A stretch of DNA of 64,000 bases. It comes from Taiwanofungus camphoratus (lineage: Eukaryota; Basidiomycota; Agaricomycetes; Polyporales; Taiwanofungaceae). Below the pieces are notes generated by a model. It was not told the origin of the DNA and did no database searches. It worked only from the letters and a program-made list of their open reading frames with translations. Location of the stretch: positions 3,100,001 to 3,164,000 of the forward strand of contig CP021220.1 of the NCBI GenBank assembly GCA_003999685.1, given 5' to 3'. Shown piece after piece: positions 53,666-64,000 of the stretch. A program made the translations under genes and the position numbers. Position 1 is the first letter of the stretch; the number at the start of each line of letters is the position of its first letter.

Positions 53666-54871
53666 TCACGACCGCGATCCAGCAGCTCTCCCGCCTTCCG
53701 AAAACTGCCTCCACGCGCAATCAGCGATCGACCGCACTTCCCTTACACGTTCCGCACTTGCACGCCATACACCCCACTCGCCATCTCCGCCGGTACCCAT
53801 GCCCATCCCAGACGGTCGGTGTTCCATCGCACTAGCGACCCATCCGCCTGCGCTAAGGTGAAGCTCACGCAGGCCATATGGGAGGAGCGCATCGAGAAGC
53901 AGATGGACCGTGGATGGGCTGATCCCAGAGCCAGGGAGGATGGTCGGCAAACTGGGCTGCTCAATTTCTGCGGAATTTGTACGTAAAAGCAGGGTGCGAA
54001 GGACGGGCAAAGAGGCAGGCGCTGCTGGACCGTGGCCGCTGTGTTAGTGAAGAGGGACACTATCATCCAAACGGCAAGTGGCAAGGATCAGGTGGCCTTG
54101 CCTTGTGAGGATGCGCGTCATGTGAGGGATTGACCAGATGTCATTCAGAGCTATGGTAGATGACAGTGAGTCAGGGTCTCCAGCTATAATGCAGACTCAC
54201 CTTCGATAGGGTCCCTCGTCATGTCAAATGCTCTGTGGAAGCAGACTTGTCAGTCACAAGCTCGGCGCTCGCGCCTTGCCCTTGAGATTGATGGATACAG
54301 GGCACACGAACCTTGCATGGGAAATGCTTCGTTAGCGAGTCTGCTCGGATCAGACCCTTTGTTCTGAATCCCCAACGACTGTCAGAGATGAGAAGAAACA
54401 CAGACCTGGTGACGCGCTCCACGTCTACTGTTCCATCTTTTCTGAGAATTCCAAATACCACGCCGCTGGCACCGGATTGCTTGAATATGTACATGTCCTC
54501 CAACATGACATTGCGTTCTGCCTCTGAGTAGAGGAAATCGCCTGTTCGTGGGCGAACCATTGCCTGCATTAGCCAGAGCTCATCAGGATATGGCGAAAGC
54601 AGATGATCTGAACCAACCGCATACAAGGGCCTCACCATGATGGGCGTATCGGGCACGGCCCTCTGAACGGCCCTCAGCAAGCCTAGGCTAGGCGTCGTAC
54701 CTCCACCAACGCCTAGGTTTGCACAGAGCTCGAGACGATCAGCTCCCCCTTGTTTAGCGCTGCAACTCCACGGATCAGATATCGAAAAAAATGGCAGTTA
54801 TATGCTACAAACGCGATAGCAGATTCAACGGAATCAACGCAGACTTCGATGAGAAGGGGTGTCCCGTGCAT
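53666..54871 (-). CDS. cutC: CutC family protein (copper homeostasis protein CutC-like)
   Basis: A multi-exon gene that becomes clear when short introns are removed. It starts MHGTPLLIEVCVDSVESAIA. An intron near 54770-54812 leads to QGGADRLELCANLGVGG with TTPSLGLLRAVQRAVPD. Another intron leads to MVRPRTGDFLYSEAE, then GASGVVFGILRKDGTVDVER, VCFHRAFDMTRDPIE, LNDIWSIPHMTRILT and, near the C terminus, ILPGSGISPSTVHLLLDALL with LRELHLSAGGW. This is the full motif order of the CutC TIM-barrel family. Bacterial CutC was linked to copper tolerance; the fungal function is not settled. Exon borders around 54330-54420 are uncertain. Confidence 0.9.
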
Positions 54872-55892
54872 GATGTCGCCTGTATGCTCCTTTGTTGGCT
54901 GCATGCGCTGTACGTGTCTATAGTAAGTCGGCTTGTGCTACCACCTGATTAAGGATAGAGGAGAGAACGCCAACGCATTGCAGGTCTAGCTTTGGAAGGC
55001 AATCACAATCCCACTGCAATTGAATGCCGGTTGCTATCCCGCGCCTGCCGTTTCTATCGCGTTCACGGGTGTCCCAATCTGATTTAGTGCGCCCCTTGCC
55101 TGAATACACCCCACAGCAAGCTCTTACGGCTTTGCCCCGGTCATTAATGTCGCTACAATGACATTTGCTGGGCTTGAAGACCGAGATCCCCGAAGTTATT
55201 GTGAGAAGCAAAAAATCGACGGTGGGCGTGGTTTGTCCACGGGCATGAACGAAGCCCGAAGAGCAATCGCGTGAGGTAAGTACATGAAAATTGATCGTTT
55301 ATATATCTGGTACCCCCCTGCACTATCTTGGCCGAGCTTGCGAGCTCGCCATGATCGCGTGCTCCGAAAGTCGTTATATTCTTACCGAGTCACGGTGCAT
55401 TTGCATCGTACATTACGACGAGAGTTCAGACTCGCAGCTTACCGTGTCGTATGGGGAAAGCCTAGTCGCGAACTGCCCTGCGGCCATTCGGACTTGCGGT
55501 GGGCACTGATTATGTTAATGGTCGCGATCACGTGGGCCATCCCTTCCGCTTGTGATCTTCGAAAGGGCCATTCATTGTTTTCAAGCTTCAATCCGGTCGC
55601 ATGAATCGGACATCCACACCATGTTCATGACATCCCTTGATGTCCTACACATCCCCTTCTCTGTCAGGCTCGATACTCATCGTGTCAAAGCTGGCTCCGT
55701 CTCGCCAGCGACTTTGTGGCTTTTCATCACGACAGACATCAAGCGGTTAGCCAAGCGGAACCCTCGAATCGCCTGGCAGCGCACGACCACGGGTTTATGG
55801 CTTGCGTTTATTCCTTTTTTTGCCTGATAGCATGAGAACAGACGCTTTGAAGCGTTAATCTAGATTCCCAACTTCTCGAGTTAGACTACGCC
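54872..55892. other. Intergenic region holding the second copy of repeat R
   Basis: No gene is called. Positions 55206-55360 match 37443-37605. The ORF at 55552-55827 is open but without recognisable features. Confidence 0.45.
55206..55360 (+). repeat. Dispersed repeat R, copy 2
   Basis: Matches 37443-37605 in the same orientation. It lacks about ten bases (CTTGACCAGG-like) just after the GGTACCCCCCTG word. Confidence 0.7.
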
Positions 55893-58087
55893 GTGATGAA
55901 TGGTCCTATTCAGACTACTTCATTGCCACAGTACTTAAATTCTGTTTCGTGCGAGTCTACGTACCAGCTTGATCCAGCTGGTTTCTGCACAACGACGATG
56001 CCTTCCTCTCCCCCACAGACGGTCAGTCCCCATAAAATATGGTGGACGAACGGCGCATTCTTTGTGCTTGTGCACATCGCCGCTGCAGTGGGCATCTTCT
56101 GGTATCCCCTCACTTCCACACACTGGGCGACCTTGGTGTTATGCGTTATCCTTTTCCAATCGGCTGAGATAGCGTCTGTGAACTGCGCCGTATATTTGAT
56201 TCCTCCAACTCTGACCTGCATTTAGAATCACTGTTGGTTACCATCGGCTCTACTCACATCGAGCCTTTCGGGCAAGGTACGTTGTGCGATTGCTTCTGGC
56301 ACTGTTAGGAGCAAGTGCTATGCAAGGATCGATCAAGGTAGGTGCTTCAAGTTGTAGCTATCGCTTTATCTGTCCGTAACCTGAATTGTATGTAACAGTG
56401 GTGGTGAGTGTCTGGACCACACTTTTTTTCCGACTCTGTTATCTAAAATTCTTCAAGGTCGTTGAGGCATCGCCTACACCATGTGCGTATCATATTTACT
56501 GATAGTATCCTCCGTCGTTCATTCCGGTGTTTCGCAGCGATTCACAGATGATCCCGTACATGATCCGTAAGGAAATTATTGTCTAGATTATATTTTCCAA
56601 GTCTAAGTATATATCTCTGTTAGCTATGCTGCCACTCGAGGTCTTCTCTGGGCTCACATGGGCTGGATATTCTTCAAGCCACGCTACGAGCGTCTCGAGC
56701 TTATAGATCGAGATGACCTCGACAATGACCCAGGTTGGATTTCATACTTGTACCGGGTGATGTGCCTCTCATAGAAATGCAGTCGTACGCTTTCAACACA
56801 AGTATTATGGTACGCGCTCGGTCTTCTTGGATTAATTAGGACTGACTCAATAGTCGGTCGTCAGTACCGCTTGCCCTGTTTATGGGCCTCATCCTGCCCC
56901 CGCTCATCGGAACCCTATGGGGCGATCCTGTCGGTGCCTTTGTCTGGGGCTCTTTAGTCGCAAGGCTTCTCAGTAAGCAATGGAACCGGGCTCTTCGCGC
57001 CTTGAACGCCCTGCTGATAAACTACGTTCCGAACCCAAGTCTGGCATAGCACGTTCTTCGTCAACTCGTCAGCCACAATAATACCACACATGGTTATAAC
57101 AGACGCTGACGCGATTCATGCAGACTCGCTCATTGGAATGGTCTCCAGCCGTATTCTGACGAAAACACTTCAAAATCGAACTTGGTGCGCTCCTCTGATG
57201 TTTGATGCGAACGGAGGAGCGTCAGTTCTCTGGTCCTGACCTGCGCTTGATCTTGATAGCTTCTCGCCCTGCTTACATGTGGCGAAGGCAATCACAACTT
57301 CGTATGTGCCACTCAGTCTTGCCTCTACTCGATAACGCTTTAAGTCGTAATTTGCACCGACATTACATATCTTTAGCACGTAAGCGCTCTCATACCCATG
57401 ATGTTCTGCTTACGACTGTGCATGTACAGCATGCGTTCCCACACGACTATCGATCCGGGCCCTCTTTATTTGACTGGGATCCCTCGAAGTGGTTGATACT
57501 GCTGCTGCATACTGTAGGACTTGTCTCTGGTCTCAAACGGGCGCGTCCGAACGACATCCATGCCGCAACGGCTTATATGGCTCACAAAAAGGAACAAGCC
57601 TCACAAGGAGAGCTGTCCCATAGTGAATCAGAATGTTGTGTTGACGTCGGATCGGAAGGGACGAACGAATGGCAGGGCGAAACGTGGACGTGGGAGCAGG
57701 TCGGAGAGTATGTACTCGCGGGGAAGAATAAGGGCAGATGCGTTATCGTCATCAATGGGTATGCCGTGGACGCTACGGAGTATCTGGGCGAACACGTGAG
57801 TGTCTTTCTGCTTCTGGCCTCTTCCTGTCTGCCGAGATATTCGAGCATATGAGAGTTGACCCGCTTCTCATCAGCCCGGAGGGTCCGCGCTCCTGCGCAA
57901 ATACTCCGTTCGCGCGAATTCATGCGGAGACCCGCACGACGATGCGGTTTCGCCAGCCGCGCAAGAGGCGTTGTGGAGAAAGGCAGACTGGGCGTTCGAT
58001 GGCGGTATGAACAACCACTCGCATGTTGCCAAAAGGCGGATGCGTGAGCTGAGGGTTGCTAAATTGTCAGAAGCCGAAAAGAACTGA
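55893..58087 (+). CDS. OLE1: Delta-9 fatty acid desaturase with cytochrome b5 domain
   Basis: An Ole1-type acyl-CoA desaturase that puts the first double bond into saturated acyl chains at the ER. My 14-exon reading gives 469 residues: 55893-56173, 56226-56337, 56399-56403, 56458-56482, 56538-56566, 56624-56733, 56783-56809, 56865-56972, 57040-57067, 57124-57184, 57260-57301, 57379-57381, 57430-57795, 57875-58087. All joins are GT..AG and in frame. The histidine boxes are HRLYSH, HRLHH and HNFHH, the last completed by a 3-base exon. RFTDDPVHDPY, NSLAHWNG and FPHDYRSGPSLFDWDPSKW are family landmarks. The C-terminal cytochrome b5 domain has WTWEQVGEYV and the haem-binding HPGG, formed across the last intron. 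A 5-base exon (56399-56403) is also needed. An alternative start is MPSSPPQ, 35 residues on. Confidence 0.93.
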
Positions 58088-58269
58088 GCATTTGGTTTGG
58101 GGTTAGCCGTGCTAACCTTAAATACTGGAATCCGGCAAAATCAAGGTGGTTGTTTTTGCAACCGTATGAAATCTTTATCCACGTATGTGAAAGTATCTCA
58201 TCAGCCTGTAGAACATGTAAGAGTATACCATCTTCATTTGGCATGAAAACCCAACGAAGTTGGCATAGG

Positions 58270-59109
58270 TTATATCAATTTCCTGTCAATCAGCACATTG
58301 ATGTTGCGGTCATGCATAGTGACTCTATTGGTCCCTCGTATTCCTTGCCGGATCTCTGATAACAATACCACGTCCTTCATCCCCAATCGCACACCCTCCT
58401 CAAATGTGAGCGCTTCATCACGTTTGCACAACTCAAGGTATGCAGGCGCGAGCCACGGCGTGACGTCGTACATGCGCGCTAGCAGGATACGGTCTACTGG
58501 CGATGCGAGCTGAGAGAGGCGCTCGATGGCGAGGTCTCGATAGCCCAGGAACTCCCACTTCGTGGCAAGGGCAAGGATCGACGTCCATTCTTCCACGGTA
58601 GTCAGGTCACCAGTACCTGCTTTTCTGCCCAGAGGAACGCATGTCAGTTCAGTCATCACGCGCAACAGAAAAGTTCCCAACTCTCGTATCAACACGTGAG
58701 AAACCTGGATTAAATGAAAGGCGGTGCTAAAGCTTACTCTGGATAGAACAAAGAGAGGAGTCGCTCAAAGTCCTTGCTTAATACCTCTGGGACACAGATG
58801 GGATTTTCATCGCTCTGGCCTTCTACCGGCTTACCGACCTCTGGAGGTAGGGAGAACATTGTGGCAAACATCTTGGAATGTCGCTTGAAGAAATAACGAT
58901 GAACTTTGAAAAGAGTATTCTCAACCTGCGAAAGAAGGTGTAAACCGGGCAAGAATATCATCACAGCAGCGTATCAGGGGACGTACGAGGAATACAACTG
59001 TTTCATCGTCAAAGTAAAGAGACTGATGCCTCTTCGCATTATCAACCTGCTCGCCTCTGGTTGGCGTCAACAAATCCATCGACAAGCAGTTAGTCCTCAG
59101 CATCATCAA
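58270..59109 (-). CDS. BTB/POZ domain protein, agaricomycete type
   Basis: At least three exons. The first ends RHQSLYFDDETVVFL. After an intron of about 60 bases (near 58920-58980) the second reads VENTLFKVHRYFFKRHSKMFATMFSLP. The third (58695-58270) has TVEEWTSILALATKWEFLGYRDLAIERL and a helical end. This is the BTB fold with the long C-terminal helical region common in mushroom BTB families. Such proteins form dimers and often recruit Cullin 3. The start is not settled; methionines at 59109 and 59076 both precede the domain. The 3' end faces the desaturase gene, with about 180 bases between. Confidence 0.82.
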
Positions 59110-59788
59110 GACCTGCCATCAGAGACTGACCCATTGATACCTTCCTTCACGTCTGCTAACATTCCGAGCTTGCGGTATGTAGCTGAATACAGCCTGCTGG
59201 TGAAGCGGAAGGTTGAACAACCTGACAAATCAAACCTGTGCGTCAAGTCAGCCGTCCTCGGTCTCTGGTCGCACGCAGGCGGCTGTACAAGACTTGCATA
59301 AAGCACATTTGGCACGGGCGTTTCGTTAAGGGTTCGAAACTCGGACACCTGCGGTTTGTGGGTCCACATGAACCCGAGGTCCCGCGATCATGCACCGTCT
59401 CAGTTCTAGGCAATAAGTATGTAAATAAAATGAAACTCGGGGCGTTCAGCTGCGTTGGACCTCCCACGGGCCCATCAGCTTGTCAAAAAAGCACGCCAAC
59501 AGATTCACCCCTCCATCTCATACAACCATAACCTGATTCCTGAGCATAGAGACTCTATTCCAGTGTATAACCTGATACGAAATTGACGAGACGTTTGCGG
59601 TCTTCATCTGAATTCAACGTTCACGACTCGTCGGATCACGTGATAGTTAGCCATTTATGGCCCCGGCGCGCCGTCACTGACGAAGACAAGAGGCTGGGAT
59701 ATCGAGGACCGCCGTCGCTGTTGTCAACGCTGGGCTCATCTAGCAGTCATCCCCAACCTAGATATATTGATCACTGATCACCCGCACA
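59110..59788. other. Divergent promoter region between the BTB and Rsc4-like genes
   Basis: About 680 bases between two outward-facing starts. A TCACGTGA palindrome near 59636-59643 is a candidate bHLH site. No gene or repeat is seen. Confidence 0.5.
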
Positions 59789-62308
59789 ATGTCGAAGAGA
59801 GAGGCCAGTAGAATCGCAGCAGCAGGCATCGACATCGACGCACCGCGCGCCAAGCGACGCAGGGAGGCACCTGCAGAGACAGCTAGTTCACCTCCGAAAG
59901 AACAGGTCAATGCAACCCACACGAGCGCAGCGATAAAGAACGAGGCAGAAGGAGAGGAGAGTCAAAGGGAGGATCGAGACGCGGTAAGAGAGAAAGGAAC
60001 GAAGTTGTGGCAGACCGTCAAGGACGCGGTCAACAAGGAGTGCGTGACTCTTCCAGTACCACAATAGCTTTATCTCGAGTTGACTTTGAATACTAACGCT
60101 CTTGACTTTTCTCCTCCTTTGTACTCTTCCACGGCATGTCAATGTCACACTTGCACTATAAAATATTCACCACGGCTTCTGTAGGGGTAGGATCCTCTCC
60201 CATGATTTCATGCGCCTCCCATCGAGGCGACAATATCCAGACTACTACCAGCAGATCAAACGACCCATTGCTCTCGACGAAATCAAAGCTCAACTCGACG
60301 CGGGGGCGTATGCTTCCCTCGAAAGTGTCAAGGTGGATTTCGAAACATGCTTCCGCAACGCGAAGCGGTACAACATCAAAGAGAGTCAGATCTGGAAGGA
60401 TGCTAAATACCTGCATGTGAGTTTTCATGAGATCAACGTCCTCTGAGCCACTTTGCTTTTTGGATTACCTCCCTCGGGTCGCCCCTGTTCATGACCTGTC
60501 CCCTTCTACTTTGCTGTCTGCAGTATGGTTTCACAATCTCTGATCTTTGTGGTAGAAACTGGTCGTTAAGGAGTACAATAAGATGACTGGGGCTAACGAC
60601 GACGTCACTGGAGAAGTCGCAGAGGAAGGTGAAGATATTAATGGGCCAGCGGCAGCGGGTCCAAGCGGTCTCTCAGAAGATGAAGGAGGCAAGAAGAAGA
60701 AAACACCTAATATGACCCGACTTCTCAAGTCACGGTTGCAGAAGCTGGTTGAGAAGACAGACGATTCGTGAGCATTTATTACTTAGGCTTGATAACAATA
60801 CTGAATGTGGCCTGCTAGGGGTCGTGTACTTTCGACTGAGTTTATGGACTTGCCGAACAGGAAACAATGGCCCATATATTATAAGGCCATCAAGCGTCCC
60901 CAATGTTTAGAGAACATATTTGTACGTGAGGCCTTTAAAATATTTCTTGCATGATGGTAATATGACCCGACGATAGAAACGGTTGAAACGCAAAGAATAT
61001 CACGCATCCCCCGATTTTGCCAACGACGTTGAACTGGTCTTTTCTAACGCTTTAGAATTCAATCAGGAACACACGGGTATTTGGGAGGACGCTGTAGTAC
61101 TTCGGGTACGGACACTGGGTTCACTACTTCTGTGTCATGTTAACAAGTCTTATTACCTACAATAGGATTATTTTCGGCAGCTCATGTCGGATCTGCCTCC
61201 ACCGTATTCCATACCTGCCTACACGACTGCAGAGTCGCAAACAAAGTTGAAGCTCAAAGTTCCTGCAGCACCTTCAAACCAAACCGCCTCTCAGCCTTTG
61301 ACACACTTGACATCATCTCCACCAAACAACGCAACTTCGTCTGGCACAGTGCGTATTCCTCCGCACCATGCGACTATAACGAATGGAAGCATGGTCCAAA
61401 CTTCTGTTGCGCAGGAAGCAGCAAGGTCGCCAGTGATCACACCGAAGATCGCGCCCGCCTCGCCGCATGCACATTCTGCCACCCCAGTCCCAACGGTGCA
61501 GCCATCTCCGTCCCCGACATTGACTATTCCTCAATTGAAGACTTCACCATCGACCTCTACAGGTACCCTGCAGCCTGCAACTTTCGCGCAGTCTTCGTAC
61601 CCCTCAGCATATTCTCAGCACTATCCGAACGCGACATATCAGCAACATTCTGTCGCTCCACCAGTGCCTTCGACTTCAACTTCCTCGCCCAGCGCTCAAA
61701 ATGTCAGCACTGCACCTCAGACGGCAGTCGCACCCACGTCTCGAGTATCCCCCATGTCGTCTGCTCAAAATCATCGCCGTCTTAAGTCCATCTTGTTGAC
61801 TACGAAACCACTGGGACGACGGCTCGATCTTGATGACAGTGATGGCGTTAAATCCTGGGCGGTACGACTAAATGGGGAGTCAGGAGTGCGAGTCTCGGGC
61901 GTGAAGTTCCGAGGTCACAAAGAAGAGGACGAGGAAAGTAGTGAGGACGAGGGCAAGGGCCGCAAAGACCTCGAACAGGAGGAGGAAGAGGAAGAGGACG
62001 AAGAAACAGCCAAGGAGGAGATAAAAGTGAAACGAGGTCGAGGCCGACCACGGAAGAATGTCAAAGCTACCGAGAACCAGAAACCGTCCACCGAGCACAC
62101 GAAAAGTAAGAATAAAGGGAAAGCTCCTTCCAAGCCTTTACCTGCGCATGAAGAGTTGCAGGTAAAACTGAACGATGTGCTGGTAAAAGAGAACGAAGAG
62201 CGTACAGGTGAATGGGATCTGGAACTACCCATCGGCTCCAATATCTTGGAGGTTGGTGAGAAAGGCAGTGTCCCATGGAAAATTTATTTGCAAAAAGTGG
62301 CTTCTTGA
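59789..62308 (+). CDS. Rsc4-like double-bromodomain chromatin remodelling subunit
   Basis: A multi-exon gene. It starts MSKREASRIAAAGIDIDAPR with a basic segment (PRAKRRRE). Bromodomain 1 is split by an intron near 60043-60190: GRILSHDFMRLPSRRQYPD, YYQQIKRPIALDEI and RNAKRYNIKES, the last with the acetyl-lysine-reading asparagine. Bromodomain 2 is GRVLSTEFMDLPNRKQWP, YYKAIKRPQCLENIF and FSNALEFNQEHTGIWEDA. The C-terminal exon (61165-62308) is serine/proline-rich. It holds LLTTKPLGRRLDLDDSDGVK, an AT-hook (KRGRGRPRKN), and a conserved end (WDLELPIGSNILEVGEKGS). Tandem bromodomains plus this C-terminal region fit Rsc4 of the RSC remodeller, which binds acetylated histone H3. Other polybromo relatives are less likely. 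Confidence 0.9.
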
Positions 62309-62475
62309 TACCTTTGTCGGATCTTTGGTTTCTGGTTAATGATGTACTTTGATATCCTATGTATTGTGTAACTTGCAAACAGACAACATTGTAACGCTAG
62401 TCCCAATTAATAAGTCAATCTCTTGTAGTCCGATGTTAGTAGAAGTATAAGGTAGTGCGAATATAGTGCCATATC

Positions 62476-64000
62476 TCAAGGAGAGCCAGGGGATGCGGTC
62501 CTCCATGCCGCTACTTTCTGCGCTAAGGGCATCTCCTCGTCTGACTCGTCTTCACTTGGAGGCTCTGGTAGATATCGCTGATATCTGCCAGGTTCATGTG
62601 TTCGACCTTCTATGAACCTTTGCAACATCTCTTCCCTGTCAATCGTCTTCACCTCATAACCTTCCGAGCCCCTCCGGACACGAACGCGGCCCATTGGGCC
62701 AGGCTTTTCGTCTTCGTTTCTACCAGTCTCGTCAACTGCCGCAGACGTGGTAGACGAGGATGATGAAATTGAATATGTGTCGTCTGCCTGGGCCTCGTGA
62801 TAGTCAGGGTGATATGGCGGCAGGGATGAGAACGGGCCTTGCGCTGCAATGGTGTGTTTCGCGCGATGACGTCTCGAGGCCGAGTGCATATGAGTGTTGG
62901 AAGGTGCAAGGTTCGGGTTCAAAGAGTCATTTTCATACGTCCATGGGGTCGAAGGCAGAGTAAATACATGGTTGGGATCTGGTTCAGGCAGTGTGTACAC
63001 CTCGGTGGGATCCTGGGGAGGCCACGCTTCGGCGTTATGAACTGTATGACGGTAATAAGTTACAAACAGCCCACTGGTGAAGAATTACATAAACAAGTGA
63101 AGGTAGGACTAGCGGAGACACAAAGAAGCTCATGAGTGCCGACATGACGATAGTATGCACCAGAATTGCGCATCTATGGCGCCCGGATGCTCTGCAGCTA
63201 TGGCTCCGGTAACTCGTCCCCGCCATACAAAGGAATTCGCATATGCCCGTCCTGACTAGTTGCATGAAGTGCTATCCACTTACCGTCACCCTCAGCAAGT
63301 TGATATTTCAATCCAGTGCCCGGAGTAACGGTTGGCCAACACCACAGGAGACGATTCTCCCCCAGAACCGATGAGATATTTCGTCGGACGCCGAGATTCT
63401 GTGAAGTCACTCAGAGCTGTCCTGGAGTACACTTTTTTTTGTAAAACGCACGTAAGGAAATTTAATCTGTCAGGATCAATAAAGGATGCTCAATACGGCA
63501 CCATGCACTACGCAGAGGGAGTAATACCTCATGAATTTTGCCATGCCGAACCAGTGTCGCGACCTTATCTTTCTCCCATCCTTCTATGGTAGTAGTATTG
63601 CCCATGAGGCGGTAGAAATGGTATAAGCTGATTTTATCCAGCAACAATGGGTTACTAAGATGAATGCATGTTGAAGTGATTACAACTAACCTGAATCCGC
63701 CGACTGCGAGGAGGACTGGTATACAAGTCGCATAATTGAGAATCACAAAAATAAGCTCAAGTCCGTCCATATTGTCCTTGAGGTAGACTACCTCAGCGCG
63801 TGCAGATGTCCATGAGGGGAGATTACGCGGGACGTACCCAATAGCGGGTGGCACTGTATACCCGTCGCGTAATCATTGAGACATGGTAGGAACATGCGAC
63901 ATCCACATAAAAGAGGAATCGAATGAAGTGACCATAGTTGAAATGACCAACACAGTTATTCACCCATGGACAATGGTGATCTGTCGTCTTATACATGGAC
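62476..64000 (-). CDS. PFA4: PFA4-like DHHC protein S-acyltransferase, partial at the right edge
   Basis: The 3' part of a palmitoyltransferase gene whose start lies beyond 64000. At the edge the minus strand reads [19 protein letters not shown], the catalytic DHHC motif (63971-63980), preceded by an intron end. Membrane segments follow in pieces: [16 protein letters not shown], and [22 protein letters not shown]. Then come [20 protein letters not shown], a PFA4/PaCCT-type segment, and [16 protein letters not shown]. The last exon (63000-62476) is a 174-residue acidic, serine-rich tail. PFA4 in yeast palmitoylates chitin synthase Chs3 in the ER; the same substrate here is only a guess. The facing Rsc4-like gene ends 168 bases away. 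Confidence 0.9.

Overview
This window reads as a chromosome segment of a basidiomycete fungus, most likely an agaricomycete. Host genes carry many short introns of about 45-80 bases with GT..AG ends and some very small exons. Three FunK1-type fungal kinase loci are present, together with F-box, BTB and PHD/bromodomain genes typical of mushroom-forming fungi. The genus cannot be told from sequence alone.

The left 26.7 kb is almost pure repeat. Positions 1-7573 hold a pile-up of a repeat family with ends TGAT...ATCA, called the TGAT element here: full copies of 1.75-1.76 kb and broken ones in both orientations, plus a 1 kb block of unexplained sequence. Positions 8392-26497 are one Gypsy/Ty3 chromovirus-type LTR element with CACAC target duplications. 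It has been entered twice: by a TGAT element in gag (10042-12641, CCGG duplications), and by a second copy of its own family in reverse (17738-25476, GGGGG duplications). The inner copy looks whole and its LTRs look identical, so it is very young; the outer LTRs differ at about three sites. The family has three unusual traits visible in sequence: an 11-base self-complementary primer site of Tf1/sushi type, a chromodomain after integrase, and an extra ORF overlapping the end of pol that carries two CCHC zinc knuckles.

From 26.7 kb to the right edge the window is mostly genic. In order: a FunK1 fragment cut off by repeats (26683-27582), a zeta-crystallin-type quinone reductase, a protein tyrosine phosphatase, an NR2C2AP-like protein, an F-box protein, a fucosyltransferase-like type II membrane protein, a complete FunK1 kinase (38128-40898), a TBC RabGAP, a small 75-residue protein, a Copia remnant, an ING-family PHD protein, an F-box-like conserved protein, a decayed FunK1 copy, a CutC homologue, a delta-9 fatty acid desaturase with a cytochrome b5 tail, a BTB protein, an Rsc4-like double-bromodomain protein and a PFA4-like palmitoyltransferase that runs off the right edge.

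The genes are a housekeeping mix (lipid desaturation, protein palmitoylation, chromatin, Rab regulation, signalling) with no sign of a metabolic cluster. The points most worth a second look are the third ORF and self-primer of the Gypsy family, the TGAT element, the FunK1 trio with a shared upstream box, and a predicted 3-base exon that supplies a metal-ligand histidine of the desaturase.
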